From Brevibacillus ruminantium (lineage in GTDB: Bacteria; Bacillota; Bacilli; Brevibacillales; Brevibacillaceae): a stretch of 64,000 bases of DNA. Below are positions 25,215 to 33,575 of the stretch, piece after piece. Made by a program: the position numbers and the translations under genes. The DNA is taken from positions 3,049,001 to 3,113,000 of the forward strand of contig NZ_CP098755.1 of NCBI RefSeq assembly GCF_023746555.1. The letters run 5' to 3'. Each line of letters begins with the position of its first letter. Positions within the stretch are counted from its first letter, which is position 1. Under the pieces are notes generated by a model. The model saw only the letters and a list, made by a program, of their open reading frames with translations. It was not told where the DNA came from and ran no database searches.

Positions 25215-25658
25215 TTAGATCCAACGTTGGATCGTTTTTTCGTAGGAGAGTACTTCTCCTTCGCCAAACCATAGGTTGATCTCGCGCTCAGCGCTTTCAA
25301 GGGAATCAGAACCGTGGATGATGTTCATGCCAACGGAAGTAGCGAAATCGCCACGGATGGTTCCGGAAGCAGCATCAGCCGGGTTGGTTTTGCCCATCAT
25401 GGATCGAGCAGTAGAAATCACGTTGTTTCCTTGCCATACCATTGCGAACACTGGGCCGGATGTAATGAAGTCCACCAGTTCACCAAAGAACGGGCGCTCT
25501 TTATGCTCAGCGTAGTGCTCTTCAGCCAGTTCACGGCTTACGTTCATCAGTTTAGCTCCAACGAGTTGAAAGCCTTTTTGCTCAAAGCGGGAAACGATCT
25601 CACCGATCAGGTTGCGTTGTACGCCATCAGGTTTCACCATCAGAAACGTTTTTTCCAT
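25215..25658 (-). CDS. ndk: Nucleoside diphosphate kinase
   Basis: A 147-residue enzyme moving the gamma-phosphate between nucleoside tri- and diphosphates through a phosphohistidine in NIIHGSDS (about residue 115). [11 protein letters not shown] (about 9-19) and the [15 protein letters not shown] segment are family hallmarks. The ATG at 25656-25658 has GGAGG 10 nt upstream; the longer frame is rejected. It lies between hepT and cheR as in B. subtilis. Confidence 0.97.
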   Translation of the reverse strand: MEKTFLMVKPDGVQRNLIGEIVSRFEQKGFQLVGAKLMNVSRELAEEHYAEHKERPFFGELVDFITSGPVFAMVWQGNNVISTARSMMGKTNPADAASGTIRGDFATSVGMNIIHGSDSLESAEREINLWFGEGEVLSYEKTIQRWI

Positions 25659-25760
25659 CGTAAGGTTGCCTCCAATATAGCTATGTATTGGTATTGTTAC
25701 ACCATCAGAAATTCTATCAAAGAATAGAGGGGCAATCAACCTGCTCCTCGTGAAAAAACA

Positions 25761-26726
25761 TTAAAATTTGCGGTCAATAATGAAATCAGCTACACCGACC
25801 AGGGATTTTTTGGTGGAATTGTTCGGGAGATCCGCTATAATATCCCGGGCTCTGCCGATATATCTCTCGGCCAACTGTTGAGAAAAGGCGATCCCTTCAT
25901 CTTTCCGCACCAACTGAATGGCCTCGTCTACATGGTCCCAAAACATGCCTTCCCGTATCCATTTCTGAAATTGGTCCCGAGCCTTCCCGTAATGGGCTGT
26001 ATACAAAGTTGGCAAGGTGACGTTCCCCTGAAGCAAGTCGCTCCCGGCCGGTTTTCCCAATTGCTTTTCCGTGCCCGTAAAGTCAAGGATATCATCTCTG
26101 ATCTGATAAGCCATGCCGACGTTATATCCATACCAGTACATTTTCCGAATAAACTCTTCCTTAGCGCCACTGGCAATCGCTCCCATTTGACAGCTGATCG
26201 CAATCAGAAGAGCCGTTTTCCTTTTGATTCTTCTCAGGTACATACGGAAATTCTGGTCCCAGCTATGCAAGGCACGCACCTGTTCAACCTCGCCCTTTAC
26301 CATCTCTACGATGGCATCAGCCAATACCTGATGCAGGCGCGGTATCTTCAGCTCCGTGACAATCGAAAGCGCTCGGGCGAGGATATAATCGCCCGTGTAC
26401 ATCGCTACCTTGTTGTCCCATTTCGTTTTCACGGTGTCCTTGCCCCGGCGCTTGTCGGCATTATCCACCACGTCATCGTGAACAAGAGTGGCCATGTGAA
26501 TCAATTCGAGAGGTACCGCCACATACTTCAGGCGCTTCACATCATAATCTCCCCATTTTCCCCCGAGCAGCACAAAGACAGGACGCATGCGTTTCCCTCC
26601 CGCCTTCAACAGATGTGTAGAGGATTGATACAGGTCTTTTACCTCGGTATCGATGGACTGCTCCAACTGATTCTCAATGTACTCTACATCTTTTTTCATT
26701 TCAAAATATATATCGACTAGGTTCAT
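25761..26726 (-). CDS. hepT: Heptaprenyl diphosphate synthase component II
   Basis: A 321-residue trans-prenyltransferase subunit that extends FPP to the C35 side chain of menaquinone-7, acting with HepS. The first aspartate-rich motif is LVHDDVVDNADKRRG (about 82-96) and the second YQIRDDILDFTG (about 205-216); GGKRMRP near 45 binds IPP. The ATG at 26724-26726 is chosen over a GTG three codons earlier that overlaps the SD. It follows mqnA by 19 nt. Confidence 0.95.
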   Translation of the reverse strand: MNLVDIYFEMKKDVEYIENQLEQSIDTEVKDLYQSSTHLLKAGGKRMRPVFVLLGGKWGDYDVKRLKYVAVPLELIHMATLVHDDVVDNADKRRGKDTVKTKWDNKVAMYTGDYILARALSIVTELKIPRLHQVLADAIVEMVKGEVEQVRALHSWDQNFRMYLRRIKRKTALLIAISCQMGAIASGAKEEFIRKMYWYGYNVGMAYQIRDDILDFTGTEKQLGKPAGSDLLQGNVTLPTLYTAHYGKARDQFQKWIREGMFWDHVDEAIQLVRKDEGIAFSQQLAERYIGRARDIIADLPNNSTKKSLVGVADFIIDRKF

Positions 26727-26745
26727 CCGCTCCACCTATTTTCAT

Positions 26746-27597
26746 TCAACGTAGTTTTTGCTGCCCTGCCCTCTCCCACACATTCACCTTTACTGGTTCG
26801 GGGAGCAGGCCCTGTTCCGCTGCACAGCGGAAATAATACTCCAGTCCAGCTCGTTGTTCATCGCCGAATACGTGCTGCAGGCCTTGGAAATATTGGCGCC
26901 AATCCGCCTTTTCACCGCCGTAATGGTTATGGACATACTCAATCAACGGTTCGGGATTCTGATGAAACTGCTTCTTGCTTTCCATAAAAGCGTCGTGAAC
27001 CTCGCTCAGCAGATCTGTATGCTCTGCCAATACAGCCTTGCGAACGGCCCACAGTGCAAACGTCATCGAATAGCCGGTAAATCGATTCCACAGCTCTCCC
27101 AGATCGTAAATCATGTAGGGTACCCGCTGACGAATCGCCATGATGGCATCATCACCGATCAAGAGCGCCCCATCTGCGTCCTTCATCATCTCTGCCAACA
27201 CCGGTGCCTGTGTAACGTAAGAGACATGATGACCGTAAAACTTCTGTAAGATCACTTTTAGCAAATTGATCGAGGTGGCTGATGTATTGGTCAGTGCGAT
27301 ACGCGCTCCATCCAATTCTTCAATTGGCTTTTTGCTAAAGAGGAAAATGGACCCTACTCGTCCTTTTGCACTGACTGACAAATCAGGCAGGACTAGGTAT
27401 TCCGCGGCATGCTCAGCATAGCTAAACGATGAAATCGGCCCAACGTCGATCTCTCCGCGAGCCATGGCCTCATTCAATTGAGCAGGTACTTGCCGAATAA
27501 ACGCGATTCGATCCTCAAAGTGAGCCTGGTCAAAATGGAAATAAACCGGGAGTGTATTGGTGTAGAGGATTTGCCCAATGCGTAGGGATTTTTGCAT
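26746..27597 (-). CDS. mqnA: Chorismate dehydratase MqnA (futalosine menaquinone pathway)
   Basis: A 283-residue protein of the MqnA/periplasmic-binding-like fold. RIGQILYTNTLPVYFHFD (about 6-23), the GEIDVGPISSFSYAE segment (about 50-64) and the ALTNTSATSINLLKVIL region (about 100) match MqnA, which dehydrates chorismate to 3-enolpyruvyl-benzoate. It starts 5 nt after ubiX with GGGGGG upstream. A menaquinone role is supported by its neighbours ubiX, ubiA, menG, hepS and hepT. Other pathway genes (mqnB-E) are not in this window. Confidence 0.85.
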   Translation of the reverse strand: MQKSLRIGQILYTNTLPVYFHFDQAHFEDRIAFIRQVPAQLNEAMARGEIDVGPISSFSYAEHAAEYLVLPDLSVSAKGRVGSIFLFSKKPIEELDGARIALTNTSATSINLLKVILQKFYGHHVSYVTQAPVLAEMMKDADGALLIGDDAIMAIRQRVPYMIYDLGELWNRFTGYSMTFALWAVRKAVLAEHTDLLSEVHDAFMESKKQFHQNPEPLIEYVHNHYGGEKADWRQYFQGLQHVFGDEQRAGLEYYFRCAAEQGLLPEPVKVNVWERAGQQKLR

Positions 27598-27601
27598 GTT
27601 C

Positions 27602-28198
27602 TCATTCCCCCCAGCGCCGAAACAAAGCGTGTGGAACGTCAAGTGCGTCCAACGTCTTGCCTACGACAAAATTGATGAGGTCATCCATCGTTTCCGGCTT
27701 CTGATAAAAGCCTGGCATCGCCGGCAAGATTTTAACCCCAAGTTGACTAAGTCGAAGCATATTTTCCAGCTGAATTGCGTTTAGAGGCGTTTCTCTGGGC
27801 ACTAGCACCAGTTTTCGCCCTTCTTTTAGCATCACGTCTGCCACCCGCTCCAGTAAATTGCCAGAGGCGCCATGCGCGATCCCAGAGAGGGTCCCCATCG
27901 AACACGGGACGACGATCATACCCTGGCAGCGATAGGAACCGCTTGCTGCCGGGCAGTTAAAATCTCGCAATCCCCAGTAGTGAAGCTCGCCAGAAAAATC
28001 CTGCTGGAGCTTTTCCTTCAGTAGGCCCGGGCGATCGTCCGTCGCCCAGTCAAGTTCATCGTGGAACACCTGCCATCCGGCTTCCGTGATCATCAGATGA
28101 ACGGTATGCCCCTGTTTCAACAGCTCCTGGACCAGCCTCACACCGTAAATGGCGCCACTCGCCCCCGTTATGCCGACTGCCCACGCCTGTTTGTTCAT
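27602..28198 (-). CDS. ubiX: Flavin prenyltransferase UbiX
   Basis: A 198-residue enzyme that makes prenylated FMN, the cofactor of UbiD-type decarboxylases. GITGASGAIYGVRLVQEL (about 9-26) and the PCSMGTLSGIAHG segment (about 97-109) are the family signatures. A UbiD/MqnL partner is expected elsewhere. It overlaps ubiA by 4 nt and precedes mqnA by 4 nt. Confidence 0.95.
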   Translation of the reverse strand: MNKQAWAVGITGASGAIYGVRLVQELLKQGHTVHLMITEAGWQVFHDELDWATDDRPGLLKEKLQQDFSGELHYWGLRDFNCPAASGSYRCQGMIVVPCSMGTLSGIAHGASGNLLERVADVMLKEGRKLVLVPRETPLNAIQLENMLRLSQLGVKILPAMPGFYQKPETMDDLINFVVGKTLDALDVPHALFRRWGE

Positions 28199-29064
28199 GA
28201 TATCACCAGATCAATCATGGTGAACGTAAACATGACAAGGCTTAAAATTCCGTTCATATTAAAAAACGCGACATCGAGCTTCGAGAGGTCAGTCGGCTTG
28301 ACCAGCGTATGCTCGTACAACAGAATCGCGCCAGAAATCAGCACACCAATCAAAAACCAGATGGACAGATTGGCAATCATGTAGAGCGATAATAGACCAA
28401 AGAAGGTGACGACATGGCAAGCTCTTGCAATGAGCAGCGCTTTTTGAATCCCGAATCGGCTCGGCATGGAATACAGGCCTTCTTTGGTATCGAATTCCGC
28501 ATCTTGACAAGCGTACATGATATCAAATCCGGCTGTCCAGAAGAGTACACTGATAAACAGTAAAAGACCGGTCCCGTCTACCTGGCCTGTCGTCGCTACC
28601 CATCCGCCTAGCGGACCAAAGCCAATCGCAACGCCAAGCACAAAGTGGCAAAGCCAAGTAAAGCGTTTGGTATAAGAATAGAGAATCAAAACGAAGACTG
28701 CGAGCGGCAACAATTTGACTGCCAACGAATTCAACTGGAATGCCGCAAAAAATAGAACCGCAAAGGAAACCACAATAAAGAAAATCACTTCAAAAATGGA
28801 AATAAGGCCGGCAGGTATGGCCCTGGTAGCTGTACGCGGATTTTTCGCATCAATAAAGCGGTCAATCAAACGGTTCAGCGACATCGCTGCACTGCGGGCT
28901 CCGACCATCGCAACCGTTACCCAAAAAATTTCCATCCAGGTCGGCCACGTATTCTCTACTACAATTTTACCCAAAACAGCTCCCATAAAAGCAAACGGGA
29001 GCGCAAAAATGGAATGCTCGAATTTAATCATTTCCAAAATAATTTTCAATTTACGAAGACTCAC
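28195..29064 (-). CDS. UbiA-type polyprenyltransferase (MqnP-like)
   Basis: About 289 residues with eight or nine membrane helices. The two aspartate-rich motifs are NRLIDRFIDAKNPRT (about 66-80) and DAEFDTKEGLYSMPSRFG (about 185-202), the latter as in 4-hydroxybenzoate prenyltransferases rather than MenA. With MqnA beside it, it most likely prenylates 1,4-dihydroxy-6-naphthoate (MqnP). The GTG at 29062-29064 is preferred because AGGAAGTG stands 8 nt before it; a GTG three codons earlier overlaps that SD. Confidence 0.88.
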   Translation of the reverse strand: MSLRKLKIILEMIKFEHSIFALPFAFMGAVLGKIVVENTWPTWMEIFWVTVAMVGARSAAMSLNRLIDRFIDAKNPRTATRAIPAGLISIFEVIFFIVVSFAVLFFAAFQLNSLAVKLLPLAVFVLILYSYTKRFTWLCHFVLGVAIGFGPLGGWVATTGQVDGTGLLLFISVLFWTAGFDIMYACQDAEFDTKEGLYSMPSRFGIQKALLIARACHVVTFFGLLSLYMIANLSIWFLIGVLISGAILLYEHTLVKPTDLSKLDVAFFNMNGILSLVMFTFTMIDLVIS

Positions 29065-29106
29065 GTCATACACTTCCTATTCACTGAAGAGATACCGGAT
29101 GATGGG

Positions 29107-29835
29107 TCAAGGCTTTGTCCCTATATGCAATGCCGCCACTCCACCCATGAACAGCTTGACCTGAACCGGTTCCAGACCAGCCTTCTGGAACATGCCAGCA
29201 AGCTCCCGGCTGTCAGGAAAATTCGTGAGTGACTGCGGAAGCCAGGCATACTCCTCATACTTATTCACTGTCCATTTGGCAACCAACGGCAAGATTTTGT
29301 AGAAATAGAGATAAAATAGCTGACGATATGGATAAAAGGGAGGCTTAGACACCTCAAGTGAAACGACCTTGCCGCCGGGCTTGACCACACGAGCCATTTC
29401 ATTCAATACGGTTTGAATGTCCGGGACATTGCGCAGCGCAAAACCGATCGTGGCGTAGTCAAAAGAATTGTCCTCATAAGGCAGTTTCATCGCGTCGCCA
29501 TTTACCAGATTTACCACTCCGCCGACGCCTTTATTCGCCACCTTGTAGGCACCCACATCTAGCATGTTCTGACTAAAATCCAGCCCGACGACGCGCCCGT
29601 CCTTGCCAACTGCTTCTGCCAGGGTAATGGTCCAGTCACAGGTGCCGCAGGCCACGTCGATGGCCGATTGTCCCGGCTTGATATTCATCTGCTTCATCGT
29701 ATAATTACGCCAAGCGACATGACTACCGAAGCTGATTACATTGTTCATCTTGTCGTATTCGTCGGCGATGCTTTGGAATACATTGTGAACGTACTCTGCT
29801 TTTTCTTTCATCTGTGTCTCGTTCAATGGCTTCAC
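29107..29835 (-). CDS. menG: Demethylmenaquinone methyltransferase (UbiE/MenG)
   Basis: A 242-residue SAM methyltransferase, last step of menaquinone synthesis. AIDVACGTCDWTITLAEAV (about 60-78) is the SAM loop (GTCDW here replaces the more common GTGDW), FSQNMLDVG and IGFALRNVPD are UbiE signatures. The start is probably the GTG overlapping the hepS stop (GTGA); SD GAGGAG is very close to it, so the TTG three codons on is an alternative. Confidence 0.93.
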   Translation of the reverse strand: MKPLNETQMKEKAEYVHNVFQSIADEYDKMNNVISFGSHVAWRNYTMKQMNIKPGQSAIDVACGTCDWTITLAEAVGKDGRVVGLDFSQNMLDVGAYKVANKGVGGVVNLVNGDAMKLPYEDNSFDYATIGFALRNVPDIQTVLNEMARVVKPGGKVVSLEVSKPPFYPYRQLFYLYFYKILPLVAKWTVNKYEEYAWLPQSLTNFPDSRELAGMFQKAGLEPVQVKLFMGGVAALHIGTKP

Positions 29836-30665
29836 ATCTCCTCAACTACCCGTCTCAGACGATTGACACGATGCGAGTAACGAGAAGTAATCCAGGCCAG
29901 AACATCCTGAGCCTCAGTCTGATGTAGGGTTCGCAATAACTGCTCGCACATGTCCAGCATTTCGGTTGCTTTGGAATCGATTACAGAAAGCACCTGTCCA
30001 ATCGTTGCCCCCGGTTTTTGCAGCAGAAAACGGGAAAAACCAAAGGGAGCCTGTTCTTGCCACTTTAGCTGTTCCCACTCGCTGATCATATTCTCTACCG
30101 CAGCCGTATCTTCCAGCAGCGACGTCCAGAATTTGAGCGTCTCCTCCGCCCCTGCATACTTTTCAACCACCGCTACATAAAGACCCGTATCAATGTCCGT
30201 TCGCAGTTTTAAGTACTCTTCGGAAGAAAGTCTTCCCTCTTTGTCTGCCAGATAGAGCTTCATTTTGGCTTCGTTCACTCGTTGAATCGCGTCTGCCAGC
30301 ACGCGGATCGCTTCGATTTCTCCAGCACTGGCCAAAAGCTGATAGTAATGGCTGCTGTAGTAATCACCGGCCAGCACGGTTAACTGCCGGTTTCGCTCGT
30401 CGACCAACGTTTCGCCGTACGTATTTTTGACGGTTTCATGCATGTCCAATCCAAGTTGCATGAGGCCGGTTGAGATCGAGATCGTGCGTGCCCGCTCTTT
30501 GTCCATTCCCCGGTCGAGCAGAAAAAGATACAACAGCGCTAGGCGGTTTTCAGCCATGGCCGGGATGTCTACGTATTGTTCAACGTAGGATATGGAGATT
30601 CGTTCGTAGATCTGGTCGATAATCGCACGGATCTCATCTATGAATGTTTTCTGTTCTTTGCTCAT
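29832..30665 (-). CDS. hepS: Heptaprenyl diphosphate synthase component I
   Basis: A 277-residue all-helical protein with no aspartate-rich motif, the non-catalytic partner of HepT that sets product length. The SVEQYVDIPAMAENRLALLYLFLL-like start and the ASAGEIEAIRVLADAI segment match HepS (GerCA). Identity also rests on position: mtrB-hepS-menG is the B. subtilis order. GGAGGAGG precedes ATG. Confidence 0.88.
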   Translation of the reverse strand: MSKEQKTFIDEIRAIIDQIYERISISYVEQYVDIPAMAENRLALLYLFLLDRGMDKERARTISISTGLMQLGLDMHETVKNTYGETLVDERNRQLTVLAGDYYSSHYYQLLASAGEIEAIRVLADAIQRVNEAKMKLYLADKEGRLSSEEYLKLRTDIDTGLYVAVVEKYAGAEETLKFWTSLLEDTAAVENMISEWEQLKWQEQAPFGFSRFLLQKPGATIGQVLSVIDSKATEMLDMCEQLLRTLHQTEAQDVLAWITSRYSHRVNRLRRVVEEM

Positions 30666-30748
30666 GCGTCCTCCTCCACAACCTGGTCATTCCCTTTCCG
30701 TTCGGTTTTACCCTGATACCGATTGTCGGGCAAAATACCATCCCTACC

Positions 30749-30758
30749 ATCATACCAT
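30749..30758 (-). promoter_or_regulatory. Extended -10 promoter of hepS
   Basis: ATGG directly followed by TATGAT on the minus strand (TGn-TATGAT), about 85 nt before hepS; no good -35 is visible. Confidence 0.5.
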
Positions 30759-30768
30759 ACTTCTTCCG

Positions 30769-31287
30769 TCAAGGACTAACCCTCTCATAAAAATAAGGGT
30801 CAATCAGTACGGAGAACCTGGAGCGGACATGCTCTTCAAAGTTTTGGATATCATCGGGGGCTGCCATCGAGACAGCCCGCTTGGGTCGTTCTGCCTCGAT
30901 GGCAACCAGCAGCTTGCTCGTTTTGGCTTTCTCCTCTTCCTTCTCCAAAAGTCGGAAAAAGATGTGTTGAACATTCCCCGTCAAGCGAAATACGTCGTAC
31001 GTCAGACCGTAAAAATCCTTGTATACCCGATTGATTTCGATGCTGTCCTGGGGACTCACTGTCAGATCGACAAAAACCGACGGATTTTCCCATTTTACAC
31101 GCTTAATCTTATAATGTGTGGACAAGAATGTAAACAAATCCACGACATTTTGTTCACTCAGATCGACGGGTCGTGACGCTTGAAATGCAGGCACATCCAT
31201 TTGTCGTATGGACAGTGCCGGAATAAAGGACAACATGGCAGCCAAAAAGGCGGACATAGCGATGGCAACAAAGAGTCTGCGCGGCAT
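30769..31287 (-). CDS. Unrecognised exported or membrane-anchored protein
   Basis: A 172-residue protein with an N-terminal signal/anchor (residues about 5-25, LFVAIAMSAFLAAM) and a mixed, charged extracytoplasmic part. No family is recognised. The pattern VDLTVSPQDSIEINRVYKD and KTSKLLVAIEAER suggests an alpha/beta domain. Of two in-frame ATGs the second (31285-31287) is 6 nt from GGAGGG while the first touches it. It stands between mtrB and hepS, a slot without counterpart in B. subtilis. Confidence 0.6.
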   Translation of the reverse strand: MPRRLFVAIAMSAFLAAMLSFIPALSIRQMDVPAFQASRPVDLSEQNVVDLFTFLSTHYKIKRVKWENPSVFVDLTVSPQDSIEINRVYKDFYGLTYDVFRLTGNVQHIFFRLLEKEEEKAKTSKLLVAIEAERPKRAVSMAAPDDIQNFEEHVRSRFSVLIDPYFYERVSP

Positions 31288-31315
31288 AGACATCCCTCCT
31301 CACCATCATTGTACA

Positions 31316-31343
31316 AATAAAAAAAGCAGGCTATGCCTGCTTT
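31316..31343 (-). terminator. Terminator embedded in the mtrB stop region
   Basis: AAAAGCAGGC-ATA-GCCTGCTTTTTTT on the minus strand. The mtrB stop codon (31331-31333) lies in the stem-loop. Confidence 0.85.
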
Positions 31344-31573
31344 TCATCTGTCGTATCAATAATCCCGTGATGCGTATAGATGACTGCTTTTCCTCTTACC
31401 TTGATCGCGGAGGTATGCTCAGTGAACTGGGCAAGCATGACCTCACCCTTGTCCAGTTTTTCTGTATGGTGGAAGCGAGTATCCGAACCTCTTGTCAATC
31501 CAATCACATGGACACCATTTTCTTTTGCTCGCACGATAAAATAGTCTTGTTGTGTATTCGGTTTATCTGCCAC
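31331..31573 (-). CDS. mtrB: trp RNA-binding attenuation protein TRAP
   Basis: An 80-residue protein with near-identity to the B. subtilis TRAP core: [20 protein letters not shown] and [20 protein letters not shown] cover the tryptophan-binding loops and the Lys/Arg residues that contact GAG triplets (KVRGKA). The 11-mer binds tryptophan and the trp leader at 21085-21142. Start is GTG with AAGGAGG 8 nt upstream. The 5' and 3' ends are longer than in B. subtilis by a few residues. It is separated from folE, its usual operon partner. Confidence 0.95.
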   Translation of the reverse strand: MADKPNTQQDYFIVRAKENGVHVIGLTRGSDTRFHHTEKLDKGEVMLAQFTEHTSAIKVRGKAVIYTHHGIIDTTDEKQA

Positions 31574-31613
31574 CCTGTATCCTCCTTACTAGTGATGCTC
31601 TTCCTTCCAGTTC

Positions 31614-32291
31614 CTAGGATGTCCGATTCTGATCCAACCGTTTCATGATCTTGTCCACGTATTTTTGTGTTTCAACCGGAAGCTGACTGAACTTGTTTTC
31701 CAGCTCTTCATCCGTATCAATGCCAAGGCGGTTAATGCGACCAGGTCCAGCATTGTAAGCAGCAAGAGCTACCTTTACATTGCCATCATAACGATCAATC
31801 AATCCCCGAAGGTATTTGGTACCTCCGTTCAAATTATCCTCCGGATTGTAAACATTTCGGACATGCAGCGATTGGGCCGTCGCATCCATCAGTTGCATCA
31901 ATCCTTTGGCTCCCGCCCTGGAAACAGCCCGAGGATCAAAATTGGACTCTGCACGAACCACTTCCCTAACCAGAGCTTCGTCCACACCATGAGAGCGCGC
32001 AGCGCGACTGATTTTTTCCAAGATGTCCTGCTTGCTTACTTCCGTGCTGTCATCACTTCGAATGCCGTATGTATCAAATGCTCGATCAAAATTCCATTCT
32101 GGAGAACCATCAAGCTCTGCGATAATCTGTTCGGCGCGAATAACCCTTTGTCCACCTGTTACTTCCATCTGCAGCACATCTGCAAAAGAAAGATCAGAAC
32201 CAGGAATGGACGCAGGTTGTATTCCGCCGCCTGTCTCAGTCCGAATCGCTGCAGACAGATTGGGTGGTAAAGACATCGTCATCTTCATCAT
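31614..32291 (-). CDS. SLT-domain lytic transglycosylase
   Basis: A 225-residue protein. The C-terminal 115 residues form a goose-type SLT domain: catalytic glutamate in VVRAESNFDPRAVSRAGAKG (about 120-139), then GLMQLMDATA, NLNGGTKYLRGLIDRYDGN and ALAAYNAGPGRI. These enzymes cleave peptidoglycan glycan strands. No signal peptide is visible, which is odd for the activity; the N-terminal 95 residues are polar and may be a targeting region. The first ATG of the MMK start fits AAAGG at 7 nt. Confidence 0.85.
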   Translation of the reverse strand: MMKMTMSLPPNLSAAIRTETGGGIQPASIPGSDLSFADVLQMEVTGGQRVIRAEQIIAELDGSPEWNFDRAFDTYGIRSDDSTEVSKQDILEKISRAARSHGVDEALVREVVRAESNFDPRAVSRAGAKGLMQLMDATAQSLHVRNVYNPEDNLNGGTKYLRGLIDRYDGNVKVALAAYNAGPGRINRLGIDTDEELENKFSQLPVETQKYVDKIMKRLDQNRTS

Positions 32292-32324
32292 TGAACAACC
32301 TTTCTGCTTGTCTTGCTTCACTCT

Positions 32325-32353
32325 ATTATAGAGAAGATAAACCTGGAAGCCAA
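32325..32353 (-). promoter_or_regulatory. Sigma-A promoter of the lytic transglycosylase gene
   Basis: TTGGCT (32348-32353), 17-nt spacer, TATAAT (32325-32330) on the minus strand, about 35 nt before the start codon. Confidence 0.65.
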
Positions 32354-32385
32354 TAGGCAGTTTTCAGACAAACGGTTATGACCGT

Positions 32386-32433
32386 GAAAAACGTCAAGAT
32401 GTTTCAATCCCCCAAAGAGAGGGGACGTTTTTT
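32386..32433 (-). terminator. Second terminator-like hairpin after the tRNA-Pro genes
   Basis: AAAAACGT (32387-32394) pairs with ACGTTTTT (32425-32432), enclosing CCCC/GGGG. The U-rich end suits both strands; on the minus strand it would back up the tRNA terminator. Confidence 0.5.
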
Positions 32434-32435
32434 AC

Positions 32436-32477
32436 AGAAAAGAAGCCCCCTGCCCGTCAAGAGCTGGAGGCTACTTT
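32436..32477 (-). terminator. Terminator after the tRNA-Pro pair
   Basis: AGCCTCC...GGGGGCT followed by TCTTTTCTG on the minus strand, 20 nt after the distal tRNA. Confidence 0.6.
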
Positions 32478-32496
32478 TATAAAAAAATCGATTCTA

Positions 32497-32573
32497 TGGT
32501 CGGAATGCAGGGATTTGAACCCTGGACCTCACCCACCCCAAGGGTGCGCGCTACCGGGCTGCGCCACATCCCG
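32497..32573 (-). tRNA. tRNA-Pro (anticodon GGG), copy 2
   Basis: A 77-nt cloverleaf with CCA encoded. Acceptor CGGGATG/CATTCCG (with G-U pairing), D arm GCGC...GCGC, anticodon stem CACCC/GGGTG around loop TTGGGGT (anticodon GGG), T arm CCAGG-GTTCAAA-TCCCTG. Identical in sequence to the copy at 32718-32794. Confidence 0.95.
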
Positions 32574-32717
32574 TTACAAGCATGCAAGAACAAAAACGAT
32601 ATAATCGTTTAAAATTTTACCATCATTTTACCATAAATAAAGGCATTTCATCAAGAAAAACCGCCTTCATGAACGGTTTGTCAGCATAGCGGTTTGCCCA
32701 ACACTGATTCGTGATGA

Positions 32718-32794
32718 TGGTCGGAATGCAGGGATTTGAACCCTGGACCTCACCCACCCCAAGGGTGCGCGCTACCGGGCTGCGCCACATCCCG
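32718..32794 (-). tRNA. tRNA-Pro (anticodon GGG), copy 1
   Basis: Same 77-nt sequence as the copy 144 nt downstream in transcription order, CCA encoded. It stands 52 nt after the folE stop, so folE and the tRNAs may share a transcript. The gap between the copies holds no gene. Confidence 0.95.
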
Positions 32795-32846
32795 ACTGTA
32801 CATCACAACTATACAAAATTTTAGTCCTGCTGTCAAGAAAAATTTA

Positions 32847-33407
32847 CTATTTAATCAGGCTGAATACCTCAGCGCGTGCCGCCGGATCATTGGCAAAAAT
32901 ACCACGAACCGCTGATGTCACCGTTTTGGAACCGGGCTTTTTCACTCCGCGCATTGTCATGCACATATGCTCGGCCTCCACGACTACCACGACCCCATGC
33001 GGGTCCAGCTTGCGAACAATGGCATCCGCAACAGTAGACGTGATCCGCTCTTGCAGCTGTGGTCTTTTCGCTACTGTCTCTACGGCGCGAGCCAGCTTGC
33101 TCAACCCTACGACGCGTCCGCCACGCGGAATGTAAGCTACATGCGCCTTTCCGAAAAACGGAACAAGATGGTGCTCACACATAGAGTAGAAGGGAATATC
33201 TTTTACGATAACGACTTCCTCATGGTTTTCACTAAAAATCGTATCAAAGTACTTCTCTTCGTCTATACGCAATCCTTCAAATACCTCGGCGTACATCTTT
33301 GCTACTCTTTTGGGTGTATCTAGAAGACCTTCGCGATCCGGGTTCTCTCCAATCGCTTCGAGAATCATTCGAACAGCCGTCTGAATTTTTTCCAAATCGA
33401 CACTCAT
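32847..33407 (-). CDS. folE: GTP cyclohydrolase I
   Basis: A 186-residue enzyme turning GTP into dihydroneopterin triphosphate for folate. Zinc and catalytic residues are in [13 protein letters not shown] (about 71-83) and [16 protein letters not shown] (about 140-155); [20 protein letters not shown] is the family signature. GGAGG lies 8 nt before the ATG at 33405-33407. In B. subtilis this gene (mtrA) forms an operon with mtrB; here the tRNAs and the SLT gene separate them. Confidence 0.97.
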   Translation of the reverse strand: MSVDLEKIQTAVRMILEAIGENPDREGLLDTPKRVAKMYAEVFEGLRIDEEKYFDTIFSENHEEVVIVKDIPFYSMCEHHLVPFFGKAHVAYIPRGGRVVGLSKLARAVETVAKRPQLQERITSTVADAIVRKLDPHGVVVVVEAEHMCMTMRGVKKPGSKTVTSAVRGIFANDPAARAEVFSLIK

Positions 33408-33442
33408 ATTCGTACCTCCTCTTCCTACAGCGAAACAAGCCA

Positions 33443-33452
33443 ATCTTACCAT
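33443..33452 (-). promoter_or_regulatory. Extended -10 promoter of folE
   Basis: ATGGTAAGAT on the minus strand, 36 nt before the folE start. Confidence 0.45.
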
Positions 33453-33519
33453 ACAAACCATGAAAAGACAAAATCAATGATGGCTCGAAAACACTTCGGA
33501 TGTACGGCCAGAAAACGTG

Positions 33520-33551
33520 AAAAAATCCACATCATATCAATGTGGATTTTT
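33520..33551. terminator. Terminator of hbs
   Basis: AAAATCCACAT...ATGTGGATTTTT, symmetric and U-rich on both strands, 25 nt after the hbs stop. Confidence 0.85.
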
Positions 33552-33575
33552 ATGTAAGTGATACTTTACAAACAA

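Noticed and set aside
32396-32412. GATGTTTCAATCCCCC resembles the end of a CRISPR repeat (GTTTCAATCCC).
   Set aside because: It occurs once, with no second copy at repeat spacing and no cas genes; it is part of a terminator-like hairpin after the tRNA genes.
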